From Paracoccaceae bacterium (GTDB lineage: Bacteria > Pseudomonadota > Alphaproteobacteria > Rhodobacterales > Rhodobacteraceae): a stretch of 64,000 nucleotides of DNA. The stretch lies in NCBI GenBank assembly GCA_020628545.1, contig JAHDEX010000013.1, forward strand, positions 1 to 64,000, written 5' to 3'. The notes under the pieces are model-generated. The model was not told the origin of the DNA. It did not search any database and was given only the letters and a program-made list of their open reading frames with translations. The translations under genes and the position numbers were made by a program. Shown piece by piece: positions 7,674 to 16,199 of this stretch (its first letter is position 1; each line of letters starts with the position of its first letter).

Positions 7674-9368
7674 ATGGCGCAGCGCCGGTTCCTGCCCGCC
7701 TTACCGGCGCTGACCTTGCTTGCCATGCTTGGCCCGGTGGTGGCCGGGCTTTACGGAACGATACTTCCCGCTTTCGGTCACATGCCAACGGTTGGTGCAT
7801 TTGGTCCGAATCTCGACGCGTTTCGCGCGCTCTTTGAGTGGCCGGGCTTACCGAGCGCGATCCGGCTGTCACTCACAACCGGCCTCATCGCGACAGCCAC
7901 TTCCTTGCTGATCGTGGCGCTGATCACGGCGGGATGGTCAGGCACGCGGGCGTTTCTGTTACTGGAACGTATGTTATCGCCACTGTTGTCCGTCCCCCAC
8001 GCGGCGGCAGCTTTTGGCATTGCGTTCCTGATCGCCCCGTCAGGCTGGCTGGCCCGGTTCTTTTCACCGTGGCTGACGGGATGGGAGAGGCCCCCGGACC
8101 TCCTGATCGTGCAAGACCCTTGGGGCATCGCGATGACGCTGGGATTGATCACGAAGGAAGTCCCGTTTCTGCTCTTGATGACCCTCGCCGCACTTGCGCA
8201 GGCCGACGCGCAACGGTCCACAACAGTGGCGCAAGCGCTTGGCTATCAACGGATGACAGGCTGGTTGAAAACCGTCTTTCCACGGGTCTATGCGCAAATC
8301 CGTTTGCCTGTCTATGTCACGCTCGCCTATGCGATGTCGGTCGTTGATGTGGCGGTGATCCTCGGGCCGAACACACCGCCCACGCTCGCGGTGCAGATTG
8401 TGAAATGGATGTCCGACCCCGACCTGACGATGCGATTGCAAGCGGCCGCCGCAGCAATCTTGCAACTGGGGCTGGTGGTTGGCGCGTTAGCATTTTGGCG
8501 CTTCGGCGAATGGCTGGTAGAGCGGCTAGGCTGTCGCTGGGTGATGGCCGGTCGGCGGTCGCATGGCGATGGCATCATCGCGGGCGCAGCGCTTGGCCTC
8601 GGGATGCTGTCGGCACTGGCGGTCCTGCTTGGCATCACAGTGCTGGCGATCTGGTCGTTCGCAGCGCAATGGCAGTATCCAAACATCTTGCCCGACGCCC
8701 TGACGACCCGCAGTTGGATGCGGCATAGCAGTGGCACACTGGAAGCGCTGGGCGAGACCACGATCATCGCACTCGTCGCAACTGCCGCCGCTGCGATCCT
8801 AACGATAGGGTGCCTGGAGGCAGAACATCGCTACGGTCTGCGTCTGACAAAACGTGGCCTTTGGCTGCTATACCTCCCACTCCTCATCCCGCAGGTCGCC
8901 TTTTTGCCGGGCTTACAAACGCTGTTCCTGTCGGTAGGGGCAGACATGGGTCGGGGCCCTGTAATGATGGCGCACCTGATCTTCGTGCTGCCCTATGTTT
9001 TTCTGTCACTGGCCGATCCCTACCGGGCATGGGACCCGCGCTATGGCACTATTGCCGGAGCGCTAGGGGCCACGCCAGACCGCACCCTGTGGTGTGTGCG
9101 TTTGCCGATGCTGTTGCGCCCGCTGCTCACGGCCTTGGCCGTTGGTGTTGCGGTCTCGGTTGGGCAATACCTGCCAACACTTTTGATCGGCGGCGGGCGT
9201 GTCGCGACGCTGACGACGGAAGCACTTGCACTGTCATCTGGCGGAGACCGCCGCGCGATTGGCGTCTACGGCTTGATGCAAACCGGAGCCGCCCTGGTGC
9301 CGTTTGCGATGGCACTCATGGTCCCAGCAATAGTATGGCGCAATCGAAAGGGCCTGCGGCATGGATAA
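7674..9368 (+). CDS. ABC transporter permease, fused two-domain (YnjC-like)
   Basis: Inner-membrane permease of 564 aa made of two homologous halves (about 1-280 and 300-564), each with about six membrane spans. Each half has a degenerate EAA-type loop (AQALGYQRMTGWLKTVFPRV; AGALGATPDRTLWCVRLPMLL). This arrangement is that of YnjC and ThiP, where one chain forms the whole pore. The stop overlaps the ATPase start by 8 bp. It works with the binding protein upstream and the ATPase downstream. Confidence 0.9.
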   Translation: MAQRRFLPALPALTLLAMLGPVVAGLYGTILPAFGHMPTVGAFGPNLDAFRALFEWPGLPSAIRLSLTTGLIATATSLLIVALITAGWSGTRAFLLLERMLSPLLSVPHAAAAFGIAFLIAPSGWLARFFSPWLTGWERPPDLLIVQDPWGIAMTLGLITKEVPFLLLMTLAALAQADAQRSTTVAQALGYQRMTGWLKTVFPRVYAQIRLPVYVTLAYAMSVVDVAVILGPNTPPTLAVQIVKWMSDPDLTMRLQAAAAAILQLGLVVGALAFWRFGEWLVERLGCRWVMAGRRSHGDGIIAGAALGLGMLSALAVLLGITVLAIWSFAAQWQYPNILPDALTTRSWMRHSSGTLEALGETTIIALVATAAAAILTIGCLEAEHRYGLRLTKRGLWLLYLPLLIPQVAFLPGLQTLFLSVGADMGRGPVMMAHLIFVLPYVFLSLADPYRAWDPRYGTIAGALGATPDRTLWCVRLPMLLRPLLTALAVGVAVSVGQYLPTLLIGGGRVATLTTEALALSSGGDRRAIGVYGLMQTGAALVPFAMALMVPAIVWRNRKGLRHG

Positions 9369-9990
9369 GGGACTGACGCTTCACAACGTTGACATCAGAC
9401 GTGGCAAAGAACGTCTGTTGCAGGTTAACCACCACATCGCGCCGGGCGATGTGCTGACGGTCATGGGGCCATCCGGTGTAGGAAAATCAACGCTGCTGTC
9501 CTACATCACCGGCACGCTTGCGCCGACGTTTACGGCAACGGGTCGGGTTACGCTGAATGGCAGGGACATCACTGCGGCGGCTTCGCACACCCGCCGTGTC
9601 GGTATTCTCTTTCAAGACGACCTGCTGTTCCCGCATCTGTCTGTCGGTGCAAATCTTGCCTTTGGCCTGCGCGCAGATGCGACAGACCGCGCCGCAAAAG
9701 TGGCAGAGGCGTTGGCAGAGGTAGGTCTTGACGGTTTTGCGGACCGCGATCCTGCAACACTGTCAGGCGGTCAGAAAGCCCGGGTTGCGCTGATGCGGAT
9801 GCTCTTGTCAGAGCCGGAAGCCCTACTGCTGGACGAGCCTTTTTCGCGCCTCGACGCTGCCCTGCGCGCGCAAGTGCGAGAGATGGTTTTTGCCCGCGCG
9901 ATGGCACGGGATTTGCCGGTGTTGATGGTCACCCACGATGCACAGGACGCAGAGGCGGCTGGCGGTGTGATGATCGAACTCAAGCCGTGA
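9361..9990 (+). CDS. ABC transporter ATP-binding protein (YnjD-like)
   Basis: Small cytoplasmic ATPase (209 aa) with only the core nucleotide-binding domain and no TOBE extension. Walker A is GPSGVGKST (about 32-40), the Q-loop is GILFQDDLLFPH, the signature is LSGGQKARVALMR, Walker B is ALLLDEPFSRLDA and the switch His is in MVTHDAQDAE. The length and compact form match YnjD and ThiQ. It is the last gene of the operon; a perfect palindrome 57 bp after the stop probably terminates transcription. Confidence 0.92.
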   Translation: MDKGLTLHNVDIRRGKERLLQVNHHIAPGDVLTVMGPSGVGKSTLLSYITGTLAPTFTATGRVTLNGRDITAAASHTRRVGILFQDDLLFPHLSVGANLAFGLRADATDRAAKVAEALAEVGLDGFADRDPATLSGGQKARVALMRMLLSEPEALLLDEPFSRLDAALRAQVREMVFARAMARDLPVLMVTHDAQDAEAAGGVMIELKP

Positions 9991-10046
9991 TGGGTAATCG
10001 ACGTTAATTTTTGATTAATATCAAAGGCTTAATGTCTCACTATATG

Positions 10047-10070
10047 AAACCTTCCCCGCGGGGAAGGTTT
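10047..10070. terminator. Bidirectional terminator between ynjD-like gene and 10084 gene
   Basis: A perfect 24-bp palindrome, with AAACCTTCCCCG as the left arm. It lies between two convergent genes and can fold on either strand. Short T runs follow on both sides only weakly, but position and stability fit a shared terminator. Confidence 0.75.
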
Positions 10071-10083
10071 CGGTTTGGACGGC

Positions 10084-10587
10084 TTAGTTGTTGCCCGGCA
10101 CAGTGGCTCCGGCCTCCATCATGGCTTCAAAGAAACCAGACTCCTGGCTCGCTGCGATTTGCAGATCCATCATCCCGCAGGAATCGTTGATTTCCAGTGT
10201 GCGATCCAGGCTCATGCCTGCGGGCGACATGTCATCTAAAGATCCGCTTTCTTCTGACTCGGTCACTGTCATGGTCGCCATTTGCGGCAAGACCTCATCC
10301 ATCCGGTCCATCATCGCGTTAACTTCGTCAGACCCGACCTCTTCCACATAGCTGTCGATGATACAGCCAGCGGCTGCTCTGATCTCATCGGTCCAAGGGG
10401 GAAACATCCCGTCCAGTTCTCGCAAGGCCGCGCCATCGCCACCCTGACTTTCGATCTCATTGATCATCATCTGCAGCATGGCGGTGTTCATCTCTTCCGC
10501 AATGCCCTCAAACCGTTCAAGTTGGGTTTCGGCTGAGGCACCTGTCGCCATCAACAGACAGACGGTGTTGAGCACTTTTGCTTTCAT
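10084..10587 (-). CDS. Exported acidic protein of unknown function
   Basis: A 167-residue protein with a signal peptide (MKAKVLNTVCLLMATGASA, cleavage about 19-20). The mature chain is acidic and rich in Met, Glu and Asp, apparently helical, with two cysteines (AAGCIIDSY and NDSCGMMD) that could pair in the periplasm. I do not recognise the family. It stands alone between the ynj-like operon and crtC. It ends at the shared palindrome and has its own promoter region upstream (10588-10666). It has no evident link to photosynthesis. Confidence 0.75.
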   Translation of the reverse strand: MKAKVLNTVCLLMATGASAETQLERFEGIAEEMNTAMLQMMINEIESQGGDGAALRELDGMFPPWTDEIRAAAGCIIDSYVEEVGSDEVNAMMDRMDEVLPQMATMTVTESEESGSLDDMSPAGMSLDRTLEINDSCGMMDLQIAASQESGFFEAMMEAGATVPGNN

Positions 10588-10666
10588 AACAAAACCTTTT
10601 TGATCTCTGGTAGGTTTACCAGAGCCGATACGTCTGGGAACAGCAATAGGTCCAACGGCTTATGCG

Positions 10667-11677
10667 TCACCATGACCAACTGGCACGACGAGGAACGCGT
10701 ACCGCTAGCATCGGTTTCAGGAATGGGGATCGGAAGCGGACCAAATCAAGCGCCTCATGCACACCTGTGACGACTTCCCCGTTGATCTGCGTTTGCACGG
10801 CAGAGCGGGAATAGAACGGCGCATCCAGCATCGGCAGAACCTGTTTTGGTGTCACGCCCGGGTCTGCGCGGGTTTCGCGGTAGACTTGCCAAAGGGTGCG
10901 TTTGAACTTTGTGCGCGGCGGGGCCTGCACGCGCGCCGCGTTCCCGTCCGCGTCAAAGGCGATGGCGGTATCAATCGCTGATCCGTCCCGCCGTTCGGCG
11001 TCATAGATACAAATGGCACCGTCTTTTGTGGGGTAGCGACCCCAGGTCCAGAACGTGAAATCGGTTTCCAAAGCGCGCGTCCCAAAATTGGCATCGAAAT
11101 ACCCGTGTCCCTCCCATTGCCAGTCGTCGGCTTCGAGGTCGACAGTGATGTCGCTGTCCGGCGCAAAGGGGCGCCACACATGTGCGCCATCATCTGTCAA
11201 CGCAAGTTCAACGGATGTCAGCGCTTTTGGAGTGACCGTGATTGTCCCACGTACACGGCTGATTAACGGTGGGCTGCTGATCTCATTGATCGATATGACC
11301 AGTTTTTCACCATCCCAATGCATGGACGATGGGCCAACCTCAAACGTGTCTTGAGATGTGCGCAGTGCCTGCCGCCCACGGTCCGTCATCGTGAAACGTC
11401 CGCCCTTTCCGTAGGTGGCCACGTTGATGCAGCAATGGTTCGCGGGGTCCTTGCGGCCTGACCATTTGTACCAGGGTGAAAACACCGACCCGATAAAGCC
11501 AATGACCGAGACGGCCTTTGTGCCGCAGTGGCTTATGCCGTCGACATACCACCATGCGTAGCCATCTGGGGGGACGGCGATGTCAAACTGTGGTCGTGCA
11601 TGATCGCCGCGGCCGCGTGCTGGCCGGAGAGGGTCGCCATTGGCACCCCCGCTCCCGGGTGCGCTCCGCCCCCGCAC
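10667..11677 (-). CDS. crtC: Carotenoid 1,2-hydratase (hydroxyneurosporene synthase) CrtC
   Basis: Adds water across the terminal 1,2 double bond of neurosporene or lycopene ends in the spheroidene pathway. Recognised by the conserved core GYAWWYVDGIS, GSVFSPWYKWSGR, NHCCINVATYG and FTMTDRGR, and by FDANFGTRALE towards the C-terminus. The start is uncertain. The frame is open to 11881, but that far upstream it only shadows crtD. The conserved N-terminal segment begins near 11590 without any ATG, GTG or TTG between it and the GTG at 11677, which is the start used here (336 aa). Its first 145 bp would then overlap the crtD 3' end. Translational coupling from crtD is likely. Confidence 0.88.
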   Translation of the reverse strand: MRGRSAPGSGGANGDPLRPARGRGDHARPQFDIAVPPDGYAWWYVDGISHCGTKAVSVIGFIGSVFSPWYKWSGRKDPANHCCINVATYGKGGRFTMTDRGRQALRTSQDTFEVGPSSMHWDGEKLVISINEISSPPLISRVRGTITVTPKALTSVELALTDDGAHVWRPFAPDSDITVDLEADDWQWEGHGYFDANFGTRALETDFTFWTWGRYPTKDGAICIYDAERRDGSAIDTAIAFDADGNAARVQAPPRTKFKRTLWQVYRETRADPGVTPKQVLPMLDAPFYSRSAVQTQINGEVVTGVHEALDLVRFRSPFLKPMLAVRVPRRASWSW

Positions 11678-13044
11678 AGGTACAGCCCCGGCACTGCCGT
11701 CCGCGCCGTCGGGCGCTTGAACGCCGCCATCAGGCCTTGTGGGGAACGCCCGTAAAGGGACCCCTGACTGGCGGGAAACAGAGTGTCGAATTGCATCGGT
11801 GTGGTCAGCGCCGTCCGATCCGGCATCGGGTCGAAGCTCAGGCCAAATTGGCGCAGCCGGTCGAAAATCTGTGTCTGACATCTCTGGCGGTCCTCTTGTG
11901 TTTCGGTCAGCCCGGCCGGCGCGTTCCGGATAATTTCAAAACGCTGGCGTGTGCTCGCAGTTGTTGGATGATCCTGGGCGCAGATATACAGCGTCGCGTC
12001 GTCAGGGCGGTTGCCCCCGGCAATTGGGTTGAACTCATCCTCTTCGCGATCTGCGAAGAAAACGGTATGATGTGCGAGCTGGGGGCCGTTGTAAGTTGCA
12101 GAGAATGCCATCACATCAGCAGATAGACTGCGCGGCGTGACGGCTTCGGCTGGTACAGCTGTTGTTGCGGCCGGTCCGAGGTGACCTTCATGCAATGCGC
12201 GCGGATCGCCGTTGAACAGAACAAAGTCCGCAGCAAAGCGTTGGTCGGCGGTCTCAACATGTGTAATCCGACCGCCCTGTTTGACCAACCGGGTCGCTGG
12301 CGTATCAAATTGAAAGCGCGCACCTCGGGCCTTAGCGAGTTTCATCAGAGTTTCCGCAAGCTGATGCATCCCGCCCTCGACGGTCCACACGCCTTGGGCC
12401 TCCGCCTGCCAGATCAGCGACAGAATTGCGGGAACACGATCCGGTATGCCGCCAACATAAGTGGCATAGCGGCCAAAGAGCTGGATCAACTTCGGCTCCC
12501 GAAAGCACCCTCGTAGTAATCGATGCAGGGTCTTGTGGGGCGCCATGTCTCCGATCGAGCGGGGATTGCGCAGAACCTCTAACGTCAACCCAAGCTGCGT
12601 TGGAGCCGCAGATTGCATCATCGGTTTGTCTAAGGCGTTGAACAGTCGCGCCGCGCGGTCGGAGAATTTGCTGAAGTCTTTCGCAGCACCATTTCCGAAA
12701 GTTTCCGCAATCGCGGACGCGCTCTCTTCCCGCTTGGAAAACAAGTCAAGTCGCGTGCCATCCGACCAGTAATGACGGGCGAACATAGTGAGTGGATTAA
12801 GTTTCAGGCGATCCGAAAGGTTTTCGCCGACATCTTCAAACAGTTGTTCAAACACAGGTCGCATCGTGAGGACTGTCGGGCCTGCATCAACCGGGCCAGC
12901 CGGCGACGGCACAGTGCGCATCTTGCCGCCGGGCGCGGGATGGGCTTCTAGCACGGTGACGTCAAAGCCAGCATGGGACAGCCGCAAAGCCGCCGCTAAT
13001 CCCCCAATTCCGGCGCCAATAATGATGACAGGTGCAGCGCGCAT
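11533..13044 (-). CDS. crtD: Methoxyneurosporene (1-HO-carotenoid) 3,4-desaturase CrtD
   Basis: FAD-dependent desaturase of the CrtI family (503 aa) acting after CrtC and CrtF in spheroidene synthesis. The N-terminal dinucleotide fold is IIIGAGIGGLAAALR with VTVLEAHPAPGGK. The C-terminal carotenoid-desaturase signature is GLYLCGGGAHPGAGVP. Assigned as CrtD rather than CrtI because it overlaps crtC and is divergent from crtE-crtF, as in Rhodobacter. The ATG at 13044 is chosen because ACGGAGG lies 6 bases upstream; a frame start at 13080 has no such site. The promoter is shared with crtE and carries two PpsR-type operators. Confidence 0.93.
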   Translation of the reverse strand: MRAAPVIIIGAGIGGLAAALRLSHAGFDVTVLEAHPAPGGKMRTVPSPAGPVDAGPTVLTMRPVFEQLFEDVGENLSDRLKLNPLTMFARHYWSDGTRLDLFSKREESASAIAETFGNGAAKDFSKFSDRAARLFNALDKPMMQSAAPTQLGLTLEVLRNPRSIGDMAPHKTLHRLLRGCFREPKLIQLFGRYATYVGGIPDRVPAILSLIWQAEAQGVWTVEGGMHQLAETLMKLAKARGARFQFDTPATRLVKQGGRITHVETADQRFAADFVLFNGDPRALHEGHLGPAATTAVPAEAVTPRSLSADVMAFSATYNGPQLAHHTVFFADREEDEFNPIAGGNRPDDATLYICAQDHPTTASTRQRFEIIRNAPAGLTETQEDRQRCQTQIFDRLRQFGLSFDPMPDRTALTTPMQFDTLFPASQGSLYGRSPQGLMAAFKRPTARTAVPGLYLCGGGAHPGAGVPMATLSGQHAAAAIMHDHSLTSPSPQMATHGGMSTA

Positions 13045-13086
13045 GAAAGCCTCCGTGAGACGGAGTGTTGACTCGATCATCGAATG

Positions 13087-13129
13087 TGTCCAGTCTAATT
13101 GACAAATATACTGTCAATAAAGAATGACA
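13087..13129. promoter_or_regulatory. Two PpsR/CrtJ operators between crtD and crtE
   Basis: Two TGT-N12-ACA palindromes at 13087-13104 and 13112-13129, separated by 7 bp, in the 96-bp divergent spacer between crtD and crtE. PpsR/CrtJ is the aerobic repressor of photosynthesis genes in purple bacteria and binds pairs of such sites cooperatively. Their placement should repress both directions under oxygen. The motif and spacing are seen directly; the regulator gene is not in the window. Confidence 0.85.
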
Positions 13130-13140
13130 TAGAGGTGCTG

Positions 13141-14016
13141 ATGACCATCGCTGACCGGATCGAAAGCACAATGGCCGCGGCAATTGCCAGCGGGCAAGGT
13201 GGGTACGCGCCGCCAAAACTGGCCGCTGCGCTGAATTATGCGGTGAATCCCGGGGGTGCGCGGATCAGGCCAACGATTTTGATGTCGGTGGCCATGGCCT
13301 GTGGCGATGACCGCCCCGATCTGACAGATGCGGCCGCGACCGCGCTGGAACTGATGCATTGCGCGAGCCTCGTGCATGATGATCTGCCTTGTTTTGACAA
13401 CGCTGACCTGCGGCGCGGCAAACCAGCGGTCCACCGGGCGTTCTCAGAACCCTTGGCCGTTCTGACGGGCGACAGTCTCATCATCATGGCGTTTCAGATC
13501 CTGGCCCGCGCGGCAAAGCATATGCCGCACCGGACGCTGACGTTGATTGATATCCTCGGGACGCGCAGCGGGATGCCCTTCGGGATTTGCGCGGGGCAGG
13601 GTTGGGAAAGCGAAGACAAGATTGACCTGTCTGCTTACCATCAGGCCAAAACCGGTGCGTTGTTCATTGCGGCCACACAGATGGGTGCCGCCGCCGCGGG
13701 GCAGGAACCGGAGGCCTGGGAAGAATTGGGTGCGCGCATTGGTGAGGCGTTTCAGGTTGCCGACGACCTGCGCGATGCGCTGTGTGATGAAAGCACGCTT
13801 GGCAAACCTGCGGGGCAGGATGACCTGCACGGTCGGCCAAATGCGGTTTCGGTTTATGGTGTTCAGGGGGCCATCCGCCGGTTTGATGACATTCTGGGCG
13901 GTGCCATCGCCTCTATCCCCGCGTGCCCCGGTGAAGCGGCGCTTGCCCAGATGGTGCGGGCCTACGCCGACAAACTTGTTCCGGCTGGGGCGCGACCAAC
14001 CGTCGCCGGAGAATAA
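13141..14016 (+). CDS. crtE: Geranylgeranyl diphosphate synthase CrtE
   Basis: Prenyltransferase (291 aa) making the C20 precursor for carotenoids and the bacteriochlorophyll tail. First Asp-rich motif DDLPCFD in VHDDLPCFDNADLRRGKPAVH-like context (about residues 79-99); second motif ADDLRD near 205. The ATG at 13141 is used; the frame opens at 13099 but that stretch holds the operators. The stop and the crtF start share one base (TAATG), so the two are coupled. Transcription begins at the operator-controlled promoter facing crtD. Confidence 0.94.
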   Translation: MTIADRIESTMAAAIASGQGGYAPPKLAAALNYAVNPGGARIRPTILMSVAMACGDDRPDLTDAAATALELMHCASLVHDDLPCFDNADLRRGKPAVHRAFSEPLAVLTGDSLIIMAFQILARAAKHMPHRTLTLIDILGTRSGMPFGICAGQGWESEDKIDLSAYHQAKTGALFIAATQMGAAAAGQEPEAWEELGARIGEAFQVADDLRDALCDESTLGKPAGQDDLHGRPNAVSVYGVQGAIRRFDDILGGAIASIPACPGEAALAQMVRAYADKLVPAGARPTVAGE

Positions 14017-15158
14017 TGGCGGATGTGACCGCTTCTGGCCCTGTGCCACCATCATCTTCGCCACAGCGACCGCCGTGGACCGTGCGTTTGGTGGCGTCGC
14101 CCGCATTTCAAAAATGGGCAGCGCGGTTTCCTCTGACGCGCAGACAGGTGCGCCGCGATGGCGAAGCGATGTTCGATCTCGTTGCAGGCTTTTGCCACGC
14201 GCAGATCCTGCAAGCGCTCGTTTCCTTTGATATTCCCGATATGCTTCTGGAAGCGGAACTCTCACCCGAGAAACTGGCGCAGCGCTGTCGCGTGCCGCTG
14301 CCCCGCATGGAGGTTCTTTTTCAAGGCGGTGCGGCGCTGGGGCTGCTCAAACGTCGTCGCAACGGTTGCATTGGTTTGACAACCCGCGGTGCGGCACTTG
14401 CAGGTGTTCCCGGCTTGCAGGGCATGATCAAGCACCATGACGTTCTCTACCGGGACCTCGCTGATCCGGTGGCTTTCTTCCGGGGGGAAACCAGCACAGA
14501 GCTGGCACATTTCTGGCCCTACGTCTTCGGGGCGGGCAGCGCAGAGGACCCAAGTGTCGCGCAGACCTATTCGCAGTTGATGAGCGACAGCCAAGGGCTC
14601 GTCGCGCAAGACACGCTCGCCACGGTGTCCTTCAAAGGTGTGTCACATCTGATAGACGTTGGCGGTGGTACAGGCGCTTTTCTGGCGGCGGCTGCGGAAG
14701 AGCATCCGCATCTCCAGATGACGCTTTTCGATTTACCCGCGGTCGTGCCAGGTGCGACAGAGCGCTTCGCCAACTCGGGCATAAGCGATCGCGTCAGGAT
14801 CATTCCCGGTTCTTTCCGCGATAGTCCACTTCCACAAGGTGCGGACATGATAAGCCTTGTTCGGGTTCTCTATGATCATGCTGACGAGACAGTGTCGCAA
14901 CTTCTTTCAGCTGTATTCGCCGCACTTCCTGCGGGTGGACGGCTCCTCATTTCAGAGCCGATGACGGGCGGATCACGGCCAGAGCGGGCGGGCGACGCGT
15001 ATTTTGCTCTGTATTGCATGGCGATGCGCACCGGACGCGCCCGATCTGCCCAGCAAATTGGGACATTGCTAACTGCTGCCGGCTTCCGGAATATCCAGTC
15101 CCCGAAGGCCAGACGTCCTTTCGTGACTTCTGTTGTTACTGCCGTAAAGCCAAGCTGA
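14016..15158 (+). CDS. crtF: Demethylspheroidene O-methyltransferase CrtF
   Basis: SAM-dependent methyltransferase (380 aa) forming the 1-methoxy group of spheroidene. An N-terminal dimerisation/winged-helix region (about 50-160) precedes the Rossmann domain with motif I LIDVGGGTGAF (about 208-218), the acidic residue in LFDLPAVV, and a late LLISEPMTGGSRPERAG segment typical of the hydroxyneurosporene methyltransferases. It overlaps crtE by one base. A small inverted repeat TGACACTCGAAGTGT lies just after the stop and merges with the bchC operator region. Confidence 0.93.
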   Translation: MADVTASGPVPPSSSPQRPPWTVRLVASPAFQKWAARFPLTRRQVRRDGEAMFDLVAGFCHAQILQALVSFDIPDMLLEAELSPEKLAQRCRVPLPRMEVLFQGGAALGLLKRRRNGCIGLTTRGAALAGVPGLQGMIKHHDVLYRDLADPVAFFRGETSTELAHFWPYVFGAGSAEDPSVAQTYSQLMSDSQGLVAQDTLATVSFKGVSHLIDVGGGTGAFLAAAAEEHPHLQMTLFDLPAVVPGATERFANSGISDRVRIIPGSFRDSPLPQGADMISLVRVLYDHADETVSQLLSAVFAALPAGGRLLISEPMTGGSRPERAGDAYFALYCMAMRTGRARSAQQIGTLLTAAGFRNIQSPKARRPFVTSVVTAVKPS

Positions 15159-15167
15159 CACTCGAAG

Positions 15168-15211
15168 TGTAACTTACAATTGACACCTGAGATTGTCCTA
15201 CTAGACTGACA
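15168..15211. promoter_or_regulatory. Two PpsR/CrtJ operators upstream of bchC
   Basis: TGT-N12-ACA sites at 15168-15185 and 15194-15211 with an 8-bp gap, about 55 to 100 bp before bchC. The same 8-bp spacing of paired palindromes is known for CrtJ at the bchC promoter of Rhodobacter capsulatus. This should set an oxygen-repressed start for bchCXYZ-puf in addition to read-through from crtEF. Confidence 0.87.
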
Positions 15212-15266
15212 CTTAGACAAAATGTCGCACCCGGCGATTCACTTCGCGCGCGACGGGGAGAGGTAA

Positions 15267-16199
15267 GTGCACACTGAAGCAGTCATTCTCAACGCTCCCG
15301 GAGACGTTGGCATTGGCACTGTGGGTCTGATTGACCCCGGTCCGGATGACCTTGTTGTGCAAATCCATCATTCGGGCATTTCAACGGGGACAGAGAAGCT
15401 TCTTTGGACCGGGAAGATGCCGCCGTTTCCCGGCATGGGGTATCCTTTGATCCCGGGTTATGAAGCCGCTGGTGAGGTGGTCGAGGCGGGGATCAACACC
15501 AACTTCGTCGTGGGTGAGCAGGTCTTTGTGCCTGGGTCTACGGGATACGAAGGCGCGCGCGGGCTTTTCGGCGCCGCCGCCGCAACAATCGTCACGCACG
15601 CCGACCGTGTGACACGGATCGACAAGGCGTTAGGCCCGTCCGGGGCGCTACTCGCGCTGGCGGCAACCGCGCGACACGCGTTGGCAGGGCAAACCGCCCC
15701 TGACTTGATTGTTGGCCATGGTGTCCTCGGACGGCTTCTGGCGCGATTGAGCGTGGCTATAGGTGCGCCTGCACCGACCGTCTGGGAAATTGACCCGTCG
15801 CGCCAGGGCGGTGCGGACGGTTATCAGGTTTGTCATCCAGATGACGACGCGCGCCACGACTACAATGCTGTCTACGACGCGTCGGGCCAAGCAGCACTTC
15901 TCGATGACCTCATCCGCCGCATTCAAAAAGGGGGCGAGGTTGTTCTCGCCGGTTTCTACGATGCGCCGCTGCAGTTCGCCTTCCCACCGGCTTTTATGAA
16001 AGAAGCGCGGTTGCGCATCGCGGCGGAATGGACGCCCGCAGATATGTCCGCAACGCGCGACTTGGTCGAAGACGGCGCTTTGCGCCTTGACGACCTGATC
16101 ACCCACACCCTTCCGGCGGACGAAGCCACGCTCGCCTACGAGACGGTATTCGCTGATCCGACCTGCCTGAAAATGATCCTCGATTGGAGCACCCAATGA
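15267..16199 (+). CDS. bchC: 3-hydroxyethyl bacteriochlorophyllide a dehydrogenase BchC
   Basis: Medium-chain dehydrogenase/reductase-like enzyme (310 aa) oxidising the 3-hydroxyethyl group to the 3-acetyl group of bacteriochlorophyllide a. Motifs: [15 protein letters not shown] near the N-terminus, [18 protein letters not shown], and the cofactor loop [14 protein letters not shown]. The start is GTG at 15267 with GGGGAGAGG upstream. The stop overlaps the bchX start (ATGA). Its position at the head of bchCXYZ is conserved in purple bacteria. Confidence 0.93.
   Translation: MHTEAVILNAPGDVGIGTVGLIDPGPDDLVVQIHHSGISTGTEKLLWTGKMPPFPGMGYPLIPGYEAAGEVVEAGINTNFVVGEQVFVPGSTGYEGARGLFGAAAATIVTHADRVTRIDKALGPSGALLALAATARHALAGQTAPDLIVGHGVLGRLLARLSVAIGAPAPTVWEIDPSRQGGADGYQVCHPDDDARHDYNAVYDASGQAALLDDLIRRIQKGGEVVLAGFYDAPLQFAFPPAFMKEARLRIAAEWTPADMSATRDLVEDGALRLDDLITHTLPADEATLAYETVFADPTCLKMILDWSTQ

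Noticed and set aside
11678-11881. Longer N-terminus for crtC from 11881
   Set aside because: These codons only shadow crtD in another frame; the translated part is Gly/Pro/Arg-rich and unlike CrtC.
13444-14265. 273-codon minus-strand frame opposite crtE and crtF
   Set aside because: Shadow of two firmly identified genes; composition effect of GC-rich DNA.
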